Positions 37,339-46,401 of a DNA stretch of 64,000 bases are shown in pieces. Position numbers and translations under genes: made by a program. This stretch comes from Methylobacteriaceae bacterium (lineage in GTDB: Bacteria; Pseudomonadota; Alphaproteobacteria; Rhizobiales; Beijerinckiaceae): positions 124,001-188,000 of the forward strand of contig JACKJE010000003.1 in assembly GCA_020638135.1 (NCBI GenBank), in the 5' to 3' direction. Within the stretch, counting starts at the first letter, position 1; each line of letters starts with the position of its first letter. The notes under the pieces were generated by a model. It was given only the letters and a program-made list of their open reading frames with translations, made no database searches and had not been told where the DNA came from.

Positions 37339-39237
37339 TCACACCCCGTGGCTCTTCAGCGCGCCCGCGATTTCATCGAGGATCGCGGGATCGTCGATCG
37401 TCGCCGGCATCGTCCACTGATCTTTGTCGGCGATCTTCTTCATGGTCGCGCGCAGGATCTTGCCCGAGCGCGTCTTCGGCAGACGGTCGACGCAGACCGC
37501 GATCTTGAAGGCTGCGACTGGTCCGATCTTTTCGCGCACCAGGCCGACGATCTCCTTCTCGACCTGCGCGTGCGGCTTGGTCACGCCGGCCTTCAGCACC
37601 ACGAAGCCGCAGGGCTGCTCGCCCTTGAGCGCGTCCTTGATGCCGATGACCGCGCATTCCGCGACATCCGGGTGCGAGGCGAGCACCTCCTCCATGCCGC
37701 CGGTCGACAGGCGATGGCCGGCGACGTTGATGATGTCGTCGGTGCGGCCCATGATGTAGAGATAGCCGTCCGCGTCGATATAGCCGGCGTCCGCGGTCTT
37801 GTAATAGCCGGGAAACTCCTCGAGGTAGCTCTCGACCATGCGCTTGTCGTTCTGCCACAGCGTCGGCAGACAGCCGGGCGGCAGCGGCAGTTTCACGACG
37901 ATCGAGCCCATCGTGCCGGCCGGCAGTTGCTTGGCGCCCTCGTCGACGATCTGCACGTCATAGCCCGGCATCGGCACGGTCGGCGAGCCGTGCTTGACCG
38001 GCAAAATGCCGAGGCCGATCGGGTTACCGACGATCGCCCATCCGGTCTCGGTCTGCCACCAATGGTCGATCACCGGCTTCTTCAGAATGTTCTCGGCCCA
38101 TTGCACCGTATCGGGATCGGCGCGTTCGCCCGCCAGGAACAGCGTGCGCATGCACGACAGGTCGTAGCGCTTGAGATGCTCCGCGCCCGGGTCTTCCTTC
38201 TTGATCGCGCGCAATGCGGTCGGCGCGGTGAACAGCGCGGCGATCTTGTGCTCGGAGATCATGCGCCAGAAGGCGCCGGGATCGGGCGTTCCGACCGGCT
38301 TGCCCTCGTAGACGATGGTGGTCGCGCCATGCAGCAGCGGCGCGTAGCAGATGTAGGAATGGCCGACGACCCAGCCGACGTCGGAGGCCGCCCAGAAAGC
38401 CTCGCCCGGCTTGATGCCGTAGAGGCCCGACATCGTCCATTTCAGCGCGACCATGTGGCCGCCATTGTCGCGCACCACGCCCTTGGGCACGCCGGTCGTT
38501 CCGGACGTGTAGAGGATGTAGAGCGGGTCGGTGGCGGCGAGCTCCACGCAATCGGCCTTCTGGCCAGCGGCTTTCGCCTTGGCCGTCGCGTCCGCCCAGT
38601 CGTGGTCGCGGCCCGCCTGCATCGCCGCCTGCGACTGCGGCCGCTGCAGCATCAGCACGGCGTCGGGCTTGGCGGCGGACAGGTCGATCGCCTGGTCGAG
38701 CAACGGCTTGTAGTGCACGACGCGGCCGGGCTCGATGCCGCAGGAGGCCGCCATGATCGCCTTGGGCTTGGCGTCGTCGATGCGCGTCGCCAGCTCCTTG
38801 GCCGCGAAGCCGCCGAACACGACCGAGTGGATCGCGCCGATGCGCGCGCAGGCGAGCATCGCGAAGACCGCTTCCGGGATCATCGGCATGTAGACGATGA
38901 CGCGATCGCCCTTGCCGACGCCGAGATTCTTCAGGACGGCCGCGAGCGTCGCGACTTCGTCGAGCGCCTCTGCGTAGGTGTAGATGCGCTGCTGTCCGGT
39001 GACCGGGGAATCGTAGACCACCGCGCGCTGGCTGGCGCGGCCGTTCTTCACATGTCGATCGAGCGCGTTGTAGCAGGTGTTGCAGGTCGCGTCCGGAAAC
39101 CAGCGGCCATAGACGCCCGCATCCTTGTCGAAGATCTTTGTCGGCGGCTTGATCCAGTCGATCTCTTTCGCGACCTCGGCCCAGAAGGCTTCAGGATTGG
39201 TCTTCCACTGGCCATAGACTTGCGCGTAGCTCGACAT
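37339..39237 (-). CDS. prpE: Propionyl-CoA synthetase (propionate--CoA ligase)
   Basis: The 632-residue ANL-superfamily ligase closely resembles acetyl-CoA synthetase. It has YTSGTTGVPKG at residues 243-253, DVGWVVGHSYICYAPLLHG, the adenylate-binding WWQTETGWAI and the C-terminal catalytic lysine region KTRSGKILR. The N-terminal ACAS domain (YAQVYGQWKTNPEAFW) and the pattern GPLLGAT/LLHGATTIVYEGKPVGTPDPGAFW fit the propionate branch better than Acs. It activates propionate (and often acetate) via an acyl-AMP. The ATG at 39237 follows TCGGGAGGGACCA. It is divergent from the TSUP permease gene. Confidence 0.9.
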   Translation of the reverse strand: MSSYAQVYGQWKTNPEAFWAEVAKEIDWIKPPTKIFDKDAGVYGRWFPDATCNTCYNALDRHVKNGRASQRAVVYDSPVTGQQRIYTYAEALDEVATLAAVLKNLGVGKGDRVIVYMPMIPEAVFAMLACARIGAIHSVVFGGFAAKELATRIDDAKPKAIMAASCGIEPGRVVHYKPLLDQAIDLSAAKPDAVLMLQRPQSQAAMQAGRDHDWADATAKAKAAGQKADCVELAATDPLYILYTSGTTGVPKGVVRDNGGHMVALKWTMSGLYGIKPGEAFWAASDVGWVVGHSYICYAPLLHGATTIVYEGKPVGTPDPGAFWRMISEHKIAALFTAPTALRAIKKEDPGAEHLKRYDLSCMRTLFLAGERADPDTVQWAENILKKPVIDHWWQTETGWAIVGNPIGLGILPVKHGSPTVPMPGYDVQIVDEGAKQLPAGTMGSIVVKLPLPPGCLPTLWQNDKRMVESYLEEFPGYYKTADAGYIDADGYLYIMGRTDDIINVAGHRLSTGGMEEVLASHPDVAECAVIGIKDALKGEQPCGFVVLKAGVTKPHAQVEKEIVGLVREKIGPVAAFKIAVCVDRLPKTRSGKILRATMKKIADKDQWTMPATIDDPAILDEIAGALKSHGV

Positions 39238-39347
39238 TGGTCCCTCCCGAAATTGGTTGCGGGATTCATGGCGGCGGCGGCGCGCGAATGCAATGGCGCA
39301 TGCTTTAGCTCTTAGGCTAAAGACGACGGCAAGGACCGCCGCCCACA

Positions 39348-40118
39348 ATGTTAAGCCTCCCCGAAACCCCTCTCTTCTACGCCGCCGCCGTGCCGGCGGT
39401 CATTCTCGTCGGACTGTCCAAGGGCGGCTTCGCGGGGCTCGCCACGCTCTCGCTGCCGCTGCTGGCGCTGGTCAGCCCGCCGATCCGCGCGGCCGCGATC
39501 ATGCTGCCGATCCTGATCGTGCAGGACATGGTCAGCGTCTGGTTCTACCGCCACGAATTCGACCGGCGCGTCGTCGCCATCCTGCTCGGCGGCTCGCTGA
39601 TCGGCATCGCCGCAGGCGCACTGTTCGCCGCGCATGTCTCGAACGCCGCCGTGCTTCTGATCGTCGGCCTGATCGCGAGCGGCTTCGTGCTCTACACCTG
39701 GCTTCGCAAGGGCGCGCGCAATAGCGAGCCGCAACCTGCGCGCGTTGCGCCGGGAATCTTCTGGGGCGCGTGCCTCGGCTTCACCAGCTTCATCGCCAAC
39801 GCCGGCTCGCCGCCGTTCCAGGTCTATGTCCTGCCGCAGCGCCTCAAGCCGCAGATCTATGCGGGCGTGCAGACCATGGTCTTTGCCGCCGTCAATCTCA
39901 TCAAGCTCGCCGCCTTTTTTGCGCTCGGCCAGGTGTCATTCGAGAATTTCGCCGTATCGGCGAGCCTGTTCCCGATCGCCATCGCCGCCACTTTCGCCGG
40001 CGTCTGGCTGGTGCGGCGCGTCCAGGCGGGCGTCTTCTACAAATTCGTCTACGCCATGACCTTCCTGATCGGCCTCAAGCTGATCTGGGATGGCGCCAAG
40101 GGCCTCGGCGCCTTCTGA
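39348..40118 (+). CDS. TSUP family permease (TauE/SafE-like)
   Basis: The 256-residue membrane protein has about eight helices in two related halves. It has the family hallmarks VGLSKGGFAGLATLSLPLLAL near the N-terminus and GFTSFIANAGSPPFQVYVLPQ at the start of the second half. TSUP proteins export sulfite, sulfoacetate or related organosulfur or C2 compounds; the substrate here is unknown. The gene is divergent from prpE with about 110 bases between starts. Confidence 0.92.
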   Translation: MLSLPETPLFYAAAVPAVILVGLSKGGFAGLATLSLPLLALVSPPIRAAAIMLPILIVQDMVSVWFYRHEFDRRVVAILLGGSLIGIAAGALFAAHVSNAAVLLIVGLIASGFVLYTWLRKGARNSEPQPARVAPGIFWGACLGFTSFIANAGSPPFQVYVLPQRLKPQIYAGVQTMVFAAVNLIKLAAFFALGQVSFENFAVSASLFPIAIAATFAGVWLVRRVQAGVFYKFVYAMTFLIGLKLIWDGAKGLGAF

Positions 40119-40284
40119 GCGCTGCGCGTTCTCCGACAATTGGCACATAATTCCAACGGCCAAGGTTGATATCCGCTTGAATTGGCCCCAGTTTTCGCTT
40201 TCCAGCCTCGACCATCCACCGCCCGGGCAGCGCGGTCGAGGCGATCATTCGCTTGGGCGGCGCCAGGCGCGAGAGGGGAAAGCC

Positions 40285-40722
40285 ATGAAGCACAAGGCAC
40301 TCATCACCGGCGCTGTAATGGCGATCGGCCTGTCGTTCGCTTTTGAAGGCGCGCTCGCCGGTCCCGCGAGTTTCGGCGGGTCGGCGCGCGCGCCGGCAGC
40401 GCTCGCTCTGTCGGCGGATACGGCCGCCGCGCAGCTGGAAAAAACGCAGTTCAGGCGCAGAGCGGGCGCAAGGGCGCGAGTCGGCGTCGCCCCACGCGGC
40501 TTCCGCGGCGGCAGACAGCGGCGTGGCCTCAGCTCGGGCGCGGCGATCGGCCTCGGCGTCGGCGCCGCGGCGCTCGGCATTCTCGGCGCGGCGGCGGCGG
40601 CCAATGCGCATCCCGCGCCCGGCCCTGTCTACGAAGTCGATGACTGCTACTGGGTGCGCAGGCCCATGTACGACGATTGGGGCAATTACATCGGGCGGCA
40701 AAAAGTGCGCGTCTGCGACTGA
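40285..40722 (+). CDS. Small secreted protein with C-terminal CYWVRRP...RVCD module (paralogue 1)
   Basis: The 145-residue protein has a signal peptide cleaved after about residue 25 (FEGALA), a basic Arg-rich middle, a glycine/alanine-rich hydrophobic stretch (about 84-108) and a C-terminal module running from CYWVRRPMYDDWGN to RQKVRVCD. Two cysteines flank this 23-residue module and could form a disulfide. The same module ends the next plus-strand gene. The start follows GAGAGGGGAAAGCC. The function is unknown; a surface or matrix role is possible. Confidence 0.78.
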   Translation: MKHKALITGAVMAIGLSFAFEGALAGPASFGGSARAPAALALSADTAAAQLEKTQFRRRAGARARVGVAPRGFRGGRQRRGLSSGAAIGLGVGAAALGILGAAAAANAHPAPGPVYEVDDCYWVRRPMYDDWGNYIGRQKVRVCD

Positions 40723-40744
40723 CCATTGGAACGGAATTCGACAT

Positions 40745-40782
40745 AGCGCCGGCGGCCCCTCGGTTCGCCGGCGCTTTGTTTG
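40745..40782 (+). terminator. Probable terminator after paralogue 1
   Basis: AGCGCCGGCG and CGCCGGCGCT form a perfect 10-bp stem with an 11-base loop, followed by TTGTTTGC. It begins 23 bases after the stop codon. Confidence 0.8.
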
Positions 40783-40938
40783 CGCGCGGCGCGGCGCGGC
40801 TCCAACGGCTTAAAACTGCGACAGTTTTTCGCAGCCTGACGCTCGAATGTTTTGTCTGGACCGCATTGCGGAGCGCCGGTTCGGTCATACGTTCGCGTTG
40901 GCGCAGCGTATCGCGCCAATGGAGAGTAGGGGGCAGAA

Positions 40939-41442
40939 ATGAGAAAGACATCCTGGATTTTGGGCGCGACGTTGCTTGCAGCCGCATCGCTGATGGCGAC
41001 GAGCGCTGCAACGTCTGCGCCGCTCAGCGCGGCGGGTAAGGCCGTGTCGGGCGAAGCGCTCGCATCGGGCGACGGCTCTGATTTCATCGTCAAGACGCAG
41101 GGCCGTCGCATCGGCGGCGGGCGCGCCGTGACGGGAGGCCGCGTCGGCGGCGGCAGGGTCGTCGGCGGCGGCGGCCGCATCGGCGGCGGTCGCGTTGTTG
41201 GCGGCGGACGTGCGTTCCGCGGTGGCGGCGGCTGGGGCCGTCGTGGCATCGACCCCGGAGCGGCGGCGGCGGTCGGCATCATCGGCGGCGTGATCGGCGC
41301 GATGGGCGCCGCTGCCGCAGCGGACGCTGGCCCCGTGTACGGCCCCGCGCCGGTTTACGGGGGCTGCTACTGGGTCCGCCGGCCCGTCTACGACGACTGG
41401 GGCAATTATATCGGCCGGCAGAAGATGCGTGTCTGCGACTGA
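40939..41442 (+). CDS. Small secreted glycine-rich protein with C-terminal CYWVRRP...RVCD module (paralogue 2)
   Basis: The 167-residue protein has a signal peptide cleaved after about residue 27 (SAATSA). Residues 56-98 are Gly/Arg/Val repeats (units like GGGRVVGGG), followed by a hydrophobic Gly/Ala segment and the C-terminal module from CYWVRRPVYDDWGN to RQKMRVCD, almost identical to paralogue 1. The two genes are in tandem, 216 bases apart, each with its own hairpin, so they are likely a duplication with diverged middle regions. The ATG follows GGGGGCAGAA. The function is unknown. Confidence 0.8.
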   Translation: MRKTSWILGATLLAAASLMATSAATSAPLSAAGKAVSGEALASGDGSDFIVKTQGRRIGGGRAVTGGRVGGGRVVGGGGRIGGGRVVGGGRAFRGGGGWGRRGIDPGAAAAVGIIGGVIGAMGAAAAADAGPVYGPAPVYGGCYWVRRPVYDDWGNYIGRQKMRVCD

Positions 41443-41471
41443 CCGCGTCCGAATAGACTGAACTCAAAGAA

Positions 41472-41498
41472 GACCGGCGGTCCAAGACGCCGCCGGTC
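41472..41498 (+). terminator. Hairpin after paralogue 2
   Basis: GACCGGCG (41472-41479) pairs with CGCCGGTC (41491-41498) around an 11-base loop. The following CGTCTGTTCG is only weakly T-rich, so termination strength is uncertain. Confidence 0.6.
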
Positions 41499-41525
41499 GT
41501 CTGTTCGCAATCCACGGCTCGATGT

Positions 41526-41879
41526 TCAGGAGGCGTCGTGGCCTCCGCGCATTTTGAGCCGACGGCGTTCGATCAGCCGGTTGGCGCGGAAATTCTTGGA
41601 AAATCCCTCGATCGTAATATCGAGCGGCACGCCCTTGGATACGATGAACTTATCACCACCCTCCCCGCATGTCGCCAGAATACAGTTGGATGTCGAGCCG
41701 CTCTTGCAGAGAGACATATTGGTTTTCATGTGTTTTCCGTAATCCGAAAATTTATACCATAGAACATAAGCGTCAGTAGATCTGTATTCATAGCCGCAAT
41801 GGGGGCTGTGCGCCGCCGCGAGCGATGCGGTGAGGCAAAGCATCGCAATGCTGAACGAGGCGGCAAGGATTGATCTCAA
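41526..41879 (-). CDS. Small secreted cysteine-containing protein of unknown function
   Basis: The 117-residue protein has a signal peptide cleaved after about residue 23 (TASLAAA). The mature part has four cysteines (in HCGYEY, SLCKSG, NCILATCGEGG) that could make two disulfides, and a basic C-terminus (RRRLKMRGGH). No family was recognised. Base composition becomes more A/T-rich here than in neighbouring genes, and the gene borders an AT-rich non-coding stretch, which suggests recent acquisition. Confidence 0.68.
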   Translation of the reverse strand: MRSILAASFSIAMLCLTASLAAAHSPHCGYEYRSTDAYVLWYKFSDYGKHMKTNMSLCKSGSTSNCILATCGEGGDKFIVSKGVPLDITIEGFSKNFRANRLIERRRLKMRGGHDAS

Positions 41880-42209
41880 GGAAAAACCTCCACGAAATCT
41901 CGGCGCCGGCGCCAGGTCAAAATGATCGCGGACATTCGATCAGGCGCATCGCGGAACATACAGATTCCGAACCCTGGCGACACGCGTGCCGGGCAATCAA
42001 ACAAGCGTAGTTCAATTTCGCACGATGTCAATATTATTGACACGTACCTGACGACAGAACGCATAATGCGAAGCTTATGCTCGGAATGGCCGAAGCATAC
42101 TGCCGAGATATAGCCTCGCAGGCGACAGCCGTTTCATTTGACAATCTCAATACGTTATTTTTACATGCTAAAATATCAAACCAACAAGAAATAAAACAGG
42201 AAGAAGAAA
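41880..42209. other. AT-rich intergenic stretch between two secreted-protein genes
   Basis: About 330 bases with clearly higher A/T content than the rest of the window, particularly at 42125-42260. It holds the divergent promoters for the genes at 41526 and 42210. Short open frames exist (for example 42077-42340) but show no protein-like composition. No repeats or transposase fragments were seen. Confidence 0.6.
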
Positions 42210-42551
42210 ATGACAAATATTTTATCCGCAATTTATTTCGGCCAGAGGCGGTCGTCGGATCATTTATTTTACGCGAGTATTGTTTTCATAGCATTGTCAT
42301 TTGCGTTGCTCTCGCAATGCGGGGCCGCCTCGGCTTCTGAAAAAATTCCGAGTTGCGCGCGTTTGGTGCACGATTGGGTCGCCCACAGCAAGAAGGCCAA
42401 GCGGCTCGGTTGCTGGGATACCGGACCTCTGCCCAACCCACGGGTCCTGAATCAATGGTGCCGGACGAAACCACGCACGGAATTTTTCGGGCTGTATATC
42501 ATGGCGAGGATGACGATGAGGCAGAGTTGCGGCCCGGCGATCCTGCGCTGA
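42210..42551 (+). CDS. Possible secreted hypothetical protein in the AT-rich patch
   Basis: The 113-residue frame starts ATG after CAGGAAGAAGAAA, an acceptable ribosome-binding site. The first 43 residues resemble a long signal peptide with hydrophobic core FYASIVFIALSFALL and cleavage near SASEK. The mature part contains several cysteines (IPSCARLV, LGCWDTG, QWCRTK, QSCGPA). No family was recognised. The 5' half is AT-rich and the 3' half has local composition, and the frame could be a chance extension after about residue 85. Confidence 0.45.
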   Translation: MTNILSAIYFGQRRSSDHLFYASIVFIALSFALLSQCGAASASEKIPSCARLVHDWVAHSKKAKRLGCWDTGPLPNPRVLNQWCRTKPRTEFFGLYIMARMTMRQSCGPAILR

Positions 42552-42719
42552 GCCGTCGGACGCCAATACCGATCGACGCGGATCGGCGACCGGACGCCAC
42601 ATCCGCAATTGTCAGACGCGGCGCATGCTTCACCGCAGGGCGGCCGTTCCGAGCGACAGCGCAGCGCCAGATGACCGGCGGGGCATTGCCCCGCCAGTTC
42701 CGCATTCAGACGAGCAAGT

Positions 42720-43934
42720 TCACTTCTTGATGAGCGGGCACGCGCTCTCCGACAGCGGGCGCGCGGCGTCTTCCGGCGCAATGTCGGCGACCTTCTTGAA
42801 CATGTCCCATTCGCTCTTCGATTCCGAAGGCTTCTTCACCTCGTAGAGATAGGCCTTGACCATGCGGCGGCCGTCGGCGCGGAACGGCGCCTTGCCGAAC
42901 AATTTGTCCTCGGCCGGGATCTCCTTCATCTTCGCCACGATCTTGAGGCCATCATGCGGATTGCCGCCCATGGCTTCCAGCACCTTCAGATAGTGCAGCG
43001 TGCCGGCATAGACGCCAGCCTGTCCCATCGACGGCATCTGTCCCTTGTTGGCCATCGCCGAGAAGCGCTTCGCGAAGGCGCGCGTGTCGTCGTTGGCGTC
43101 CCAGTAGAAGGAATTGGTGAAGGTCAGGCCCTGCGCAGTCTTCAGGCCAAGCGCATGGATGTCATTGATGAACATGAGCAGGCCCGCCAGTTTCTGACCG
43201 CCCGCCACGATGCCGAATTCGGCGGACTGCTTGATCGCGTTGGTCGTGTCGCCGCCGGCGTTGGCGAGACCGATGACCTTGGCCTTCGAGCTCTGCGCCT
43301 GCAGCAAGAAGGAGGAGAAGTCGGCCGTGTTGAGCGGATGGCGGACGGCGCCAACGACTGTGCCGCCGCTGGCCTTGACGACCTCGGCCGTGTCGCGTTC
43401 GAGCGCATGGCCGAAAGCATAGTCCGACGTCAGGAAGAACCAGGTGCTTCCGCCGGCCTTGGTCATGGCCTGACCGGTGCCGTGCGCAAGCATGTAGGTG
43501 TCGTAGGTCGCCGACAGAGTATTCGGCGAGCAGGCCTTGCCGGTCAGGTCCGCGGACGCCGCGCCGGAATTGACGAGAACGATGTTCTTTTCCTTGACGA
43601 CATTCGACACGGCGAGCGCGACGCCGGAGTTCGGCGTATCGGTGATCATGTCGACCTTGTCGACATCGATCCACTGGCGCGCGATATTGACGCCGATGTC
43701 GGGCTTGTTCTGATGATCGGCGGCGACGACATCGATCTTCCAGCCCTTCTTTGTCAGGCCGGAATCCTCGATGGCAAGCTTGACCGCGGCAACCGAGTTC
43801 GGTCCGCCGATATCGGCATAGAGGCTCGTCTGGTCGTTGAGCACGCCGATCTTGACGTTCTTGTCCTGCGCCAGCGCCGGCGCCGCTGCGAGCATCGCGC
43901 CGAACGCGACGGCAACCATCATTTTGTTTTTCAT
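42720..43934 (-). CDS. ABC transporter substrate-binding protein, branched-chain amino-acid (LivJ) type
   Basis: The 404-residue periplasmic binding protein has a signal peptide cleaved after about residue 22 (LAAAPALA). The Peripla_BP_6 fold begins VKIGVLNDQTSLYADIGGPNSVAAVKLAIED and contains the Ala-Ser-Ala ligand loop NSGAASADLTG. The permease and ATPase partners are absent from the window. The start ATG 43934 follows CGGAGGAAACG. It is divergent from an acyl-CoA ligase, and such binding proteins near ligases often carry aromatic or organic acids rather than amino acids. Confidence 0.92.
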   Translation of the reverse strand: MKNKMMVAVAFGAMLAAAPALAQDKNVKIGVLNDQTSLYADIGGPNSVAAVKLAIEDSGLTKKGWKIDVVAADHQNKPDIGVNIARQWIDVDKVDMITDTPNSGVALAVSNVVKEKNIVLVNSGAASADLTGKACSPNTLSATYDTYMLAHGTGQAMTKAGGSTWFFLTSDYAFGHALERDTAEVVKASGGTVVGAVRHPLNTADFSSFLLQAQSSKAKVIGLANAGGDTTNAIKQSAEFGIVAGGQKLAGLLMFINDIHALGLKTAQGLTFTNSFYWDANDDTRAFAKRFSAMANKGQMPSMGQAGVYAGTLHYLKVLEAMGGNPHDGLKIVAKMKEIPAEDKLFGKAPFRADGRRMVKAYLYEVKKPSESKSEWDMFKKVADIAPEDAARPLSESACPLIKK

Positions 43935-44106
43935 CGTTTCCTCCGAAGGGTTTTTCCGGACCGGGAAGATGCACAATCGCCGCCCCAAAGGCAAACGGTT
44001 CGGTCCTCAACCAGCGGCGCGCGGCGCCCCAATTTTCGACAGTCGGATTTCGCGCTATGGAGGGGCTGCAGATAAGGCGCGACAAATGCGTACAGAGGGA
44101 GCGGAG

Positions 44107-45735
44107 ATGAACAGGACGGCTTACGACATCGATCTCGACCGCAACGCGGCCAATCACCAGCCTCTCACCCCGCTGCAATTCCTCGAGCGCTCCGCCGCCG
44201 TCTTCCCCGATCACACGGCCGTCGTGCACGGCGCGCTTCGGCGGCCCTATCGCGACCTCTACGCCCGCGCCCGCCGCCTCGCCAGCGCGCTGGAAAAGCG
44301 CGGGATCGGCCGCGGCGATACGGTTTCGGTCATGATGGCCAACACGCCGGCCATGGTCGAAGCCCATTACGGCGTGCCCATGTGCAAGGGCGTGCTCAAT
44401 GCGCTCAACACGCGCCTCGACGCCGCCATCATCGCCTTCACGCTCGACCATGCCGAAACCAAGGTGCTGATCGTCGACCGTGAATTCTCGAAGGTGATGA
44501 GCGAGGCGCTGAAACTCGCCAAGGCCAGGCCTTTCATCATCGATTACGACGACCCCGAATATGACGGGCCCGGCGAACGCATCGGCTCGATCGAATACGA
44601 GGAATTTCTGGCCGGCGGCGACCCAGCCTATGCCTGGCAAATGCCCGACGACGAATGGGACGCGATCTCGCTCAACTATACCTCCGGCACGACCGGCGAT
44701 CCCAAGGGCGTCGTCTATCACCATCGCGGCGCCTATCTGCTCGCCGTCGGCAACGTGCTCTCGGCCAATCTCGGCAAGCATCCCGTCTATCTCTGGACGC
44801 TGCCGATGTTCCATTGCAACGGCTGGTGCTTCCCCTGGTCGCTGAGCGCGGTCGCGGGAACCCACGTCTGCCTGCGCGCCGTGCGCGCTTCCGCCATGTA
44901 CGAACTCATGTCGGCGCATGGCGTCACTCACATGTGCGGCGCGCCGATCGTCATGTCGACCATGCTGGCGGCCACCGCGGCGGAGAAGAAGCCGCTGTCG
45001 AACACGGTGGAGTTCATCACCGCGGGCGCGCCGCCGCCGGCCGCCGTGCTCGGCCAGATGAAGGCCGCGGGCTTCGCCGTCACCCATGTCTACGGCCTCA
45101 CCGAAGTCTACGGCCCCGCCGTCGTCAACGAATGGAACGGCAAGTGGGACGCCCTGCCCGATGACGAGCAGGCCGCGCTCAAGGCGCGCCAGGGCGTGCG
45201 CTATCTCGCGCTCGAGGACCTCGACGTGCTCGACCCCGAGACCATGCAGCCTGTGCCCGCCGACGGCGCCACGCTCGGCGAGGTCATGTTCCGCGGCAAT
45301 GTCGTGATGAAGGGCTATCTCAAGAACAAGAAATCGACCGACGCGGCCTTTGCCGGCGGCTGGTTCCATTCCGGCGACCTCGGCGTGAAATACGACGATG
45401 GCTACATCCAGTTGAAGGACCGCTCCAAGGACATCATCATTTCCGGCGGCGAGAATATCTCGTCGATCGAGGTCGAGGACGCCTTGTTCAAGCATCCGGC
45501 GGTCGCTCAGGCTGCGGTGGTGGCCAAGCCCGACGACAAATGGGGTGAGACGCCCTGCGCCTTCGTGGAGTTGAAGCCCGGCGCCAGCGCCACCGAGGCC
45601 GAGCTGATCGAATGGTGCCGCGGCCTGCTCGCGCGCTTCAAGTGCCCGAAGAACGTCGTCTTTGTCGAATTGCCGAAGACATCGACCGGGAAGATCCAGA
45701 AATTCGTGTTGCGCGAGCGCGCCAAGGCGGTGTGA
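44107..45735 (+). CDS. Acyl-CoA synthetase (AMP-forming), medium-chain/AlkK-like
   Basis: The 542-residue ANL ligase has YTSGTTGDPKG at residues 191-201, the adenylate region YGLTEVYGP, the hinge KDRSKDIIISGGENISSIEVE and the C-terminal lysine region PKTSTGKIQKFVLRERAK. The sequence pattern (FLERSAAVFPDHTAVVHG, LPMFHCNGWCFPWS) is that of the AlkK/DmdB-like branch acting on medium-chain or methylmercapto acids. The ATG at 44107 follows AGAGGGAGCGGAG. It is divergent from the binding-protein gene, which could import its substrate. Confidence 0.92.
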   Translation: MNRTAYDIDLDRNAANHQPLTPLQFLERSAAVFPDHTAVVHGALRRPYRDLYARARRLASALEKRGIGRGDTVSVMMANTPAMVEAHYGVPMCKGVLNALNTRLDAAIIAFTLDHAETKVLIVDREFSKVMSEALKLAKARPFIIDYDDPEYDGPGERIGSIEYEEFLAGGDPAYAWQMPDDEWDAISLNYTSGTTGDPKGVVYHHRGAYLLAVGNVLSANLGKHPVYLWTLPMFHCNGWCFPWSLSAVAGTHVCLRAVRASAMYELMSAHGVTHMCGAPIVMSTMLAATAAEKKPLSNTVEFITAGAPPPAAVLGQMKAAGFAVTHVYGLTEVYGPAVVNEWNGKWDALPDDEQAALKARQGVRYLALEDLDVLDPETMQPVPADGATLGEVMFRGNVVMKGYLKNKKSTDAAFAGGWFHSGDLGVKYDDGYIQLKDRSKDIIISGGENISSIEVEDALFKHPAVAQAAVVAKPDDKWGETPCAFVELKPGASATEAELIEWCRGLLARFKCPKNVVFVELPKTSTGKIQKFVLRERAKAV

Positions 45736-45741
45736 GAAAGG

Positions 45742-46290
45742 CTACGGCGCGCTCGCCAGCCGCGCGATCAGTTCGGCGCCGCTGCGCGCCTCGAATTTGC
45801 GCATCAGATTGGCCCGGTGAGTTTCCACCGTACGCGGCGACAGTGCGAGTTGGCGCGCTATTTCCTTGCTGGTGCGGCCTGCCGTCAGCAGCATGGCGAT
45901 CTCGCGCTCCCGCGCGGTCATGTCGACCAGCGGGCGACGCTCCGCGAGATCGGCGAAACTCCAGACCGACAGGGCGAAAGGATCGTCGGGCGTCAACGAC
46001 TGGCCGCGCACGCGACACCAGAACAAGTCGCCCGTCCTGCGCCGCATGATGCGCTCGTCGTCGTAACGGCCGGTCCGACGCATCTTCGCCAGGCCGATCG
46101 CGCCGATGCGCTGGAATTCCTTACTCGTCGGATAGAGCTTGACGAGGGACGCGCCTTCGAGCGCCTCGCGTCGGTAGCCGAATATCTCGCAGAAGCGCGC
46201 ATTGCAGCGCTCGATCTTCCTGTGCCTCGCAACGACCAGACCGACCGGCGCGTGGTCGAAGCCGAATTCGGCCAGCGATGAGGGCTCCAC
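45742..46290 (-). CDS. PAS-LuxR transcriptional regulator
   Basis: The 182-residue protein has an N-terminal PAS domain (about 8-115: FDHAPVGLVVARHRKIERCNARFCEIFGYRREALEG) and a C-terminal LuxR-type HTH (LTAREREIAMLLTAGRTSKEIARQLALSPRTVETHRANLMRKF). No receiver domain is present, so it senses through PAS. The GTG start at 46290 has CGGAG five bases upstream. It lies between two acyl-CoA ligase genes, convergent to the first (six bases between stops) and divergent from the second, and probably regulates the latter operon. Confidence 0.87.
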   Translation of the reverse strand: MEPSSLAEFGFDHAPVGLVVARHRKIERCNARFCEIFGYRREALEGASLVKLYPTSKEFQRIGAIGLAKMRRTGRYDDERIMRRRTGDLFWCRVRGQSLTPDDPFALSVWSFADLAERRPLVDMTAREREIAMLLTAGRTSKEIARQLALSPRTVETHRANLMRKFEARSGAELIARLASAP

Positions 46291-46401
46291 GTTCCACTCC
46301 GTGATTCTACGGATTGCGCCAGTCTCCGCCGACGATAGGCTTCCCGCCGAAATACACAAAAGGCCGGCGGCCCGCACCGGCCGGCTCTGGGCGAGGACAA
46401 G

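Noticed and set aside
37348..39315. 655-codon open frame antisense to prpE
   Set aside because: It is a mirror of the ligase gene with no recognisable domain; prpE has all ANL motifs.
41150..41235. Short GGCGGC-type DNA repeats that could suggest a CRISPR or tandem-repeat locus
   Set aside because: They are codons for a Gly-rich protein segment in frame with a signal peptide and conserved C-terminus. Units are too short and have no spacers.
42353..42730. Open frame of 125 codons overlapping the 42210 gene in another frame
   Set aside because: No signal peptide, ribosome-binding site or family resemblance, and its composition matches a random read of GC-rich DNA.
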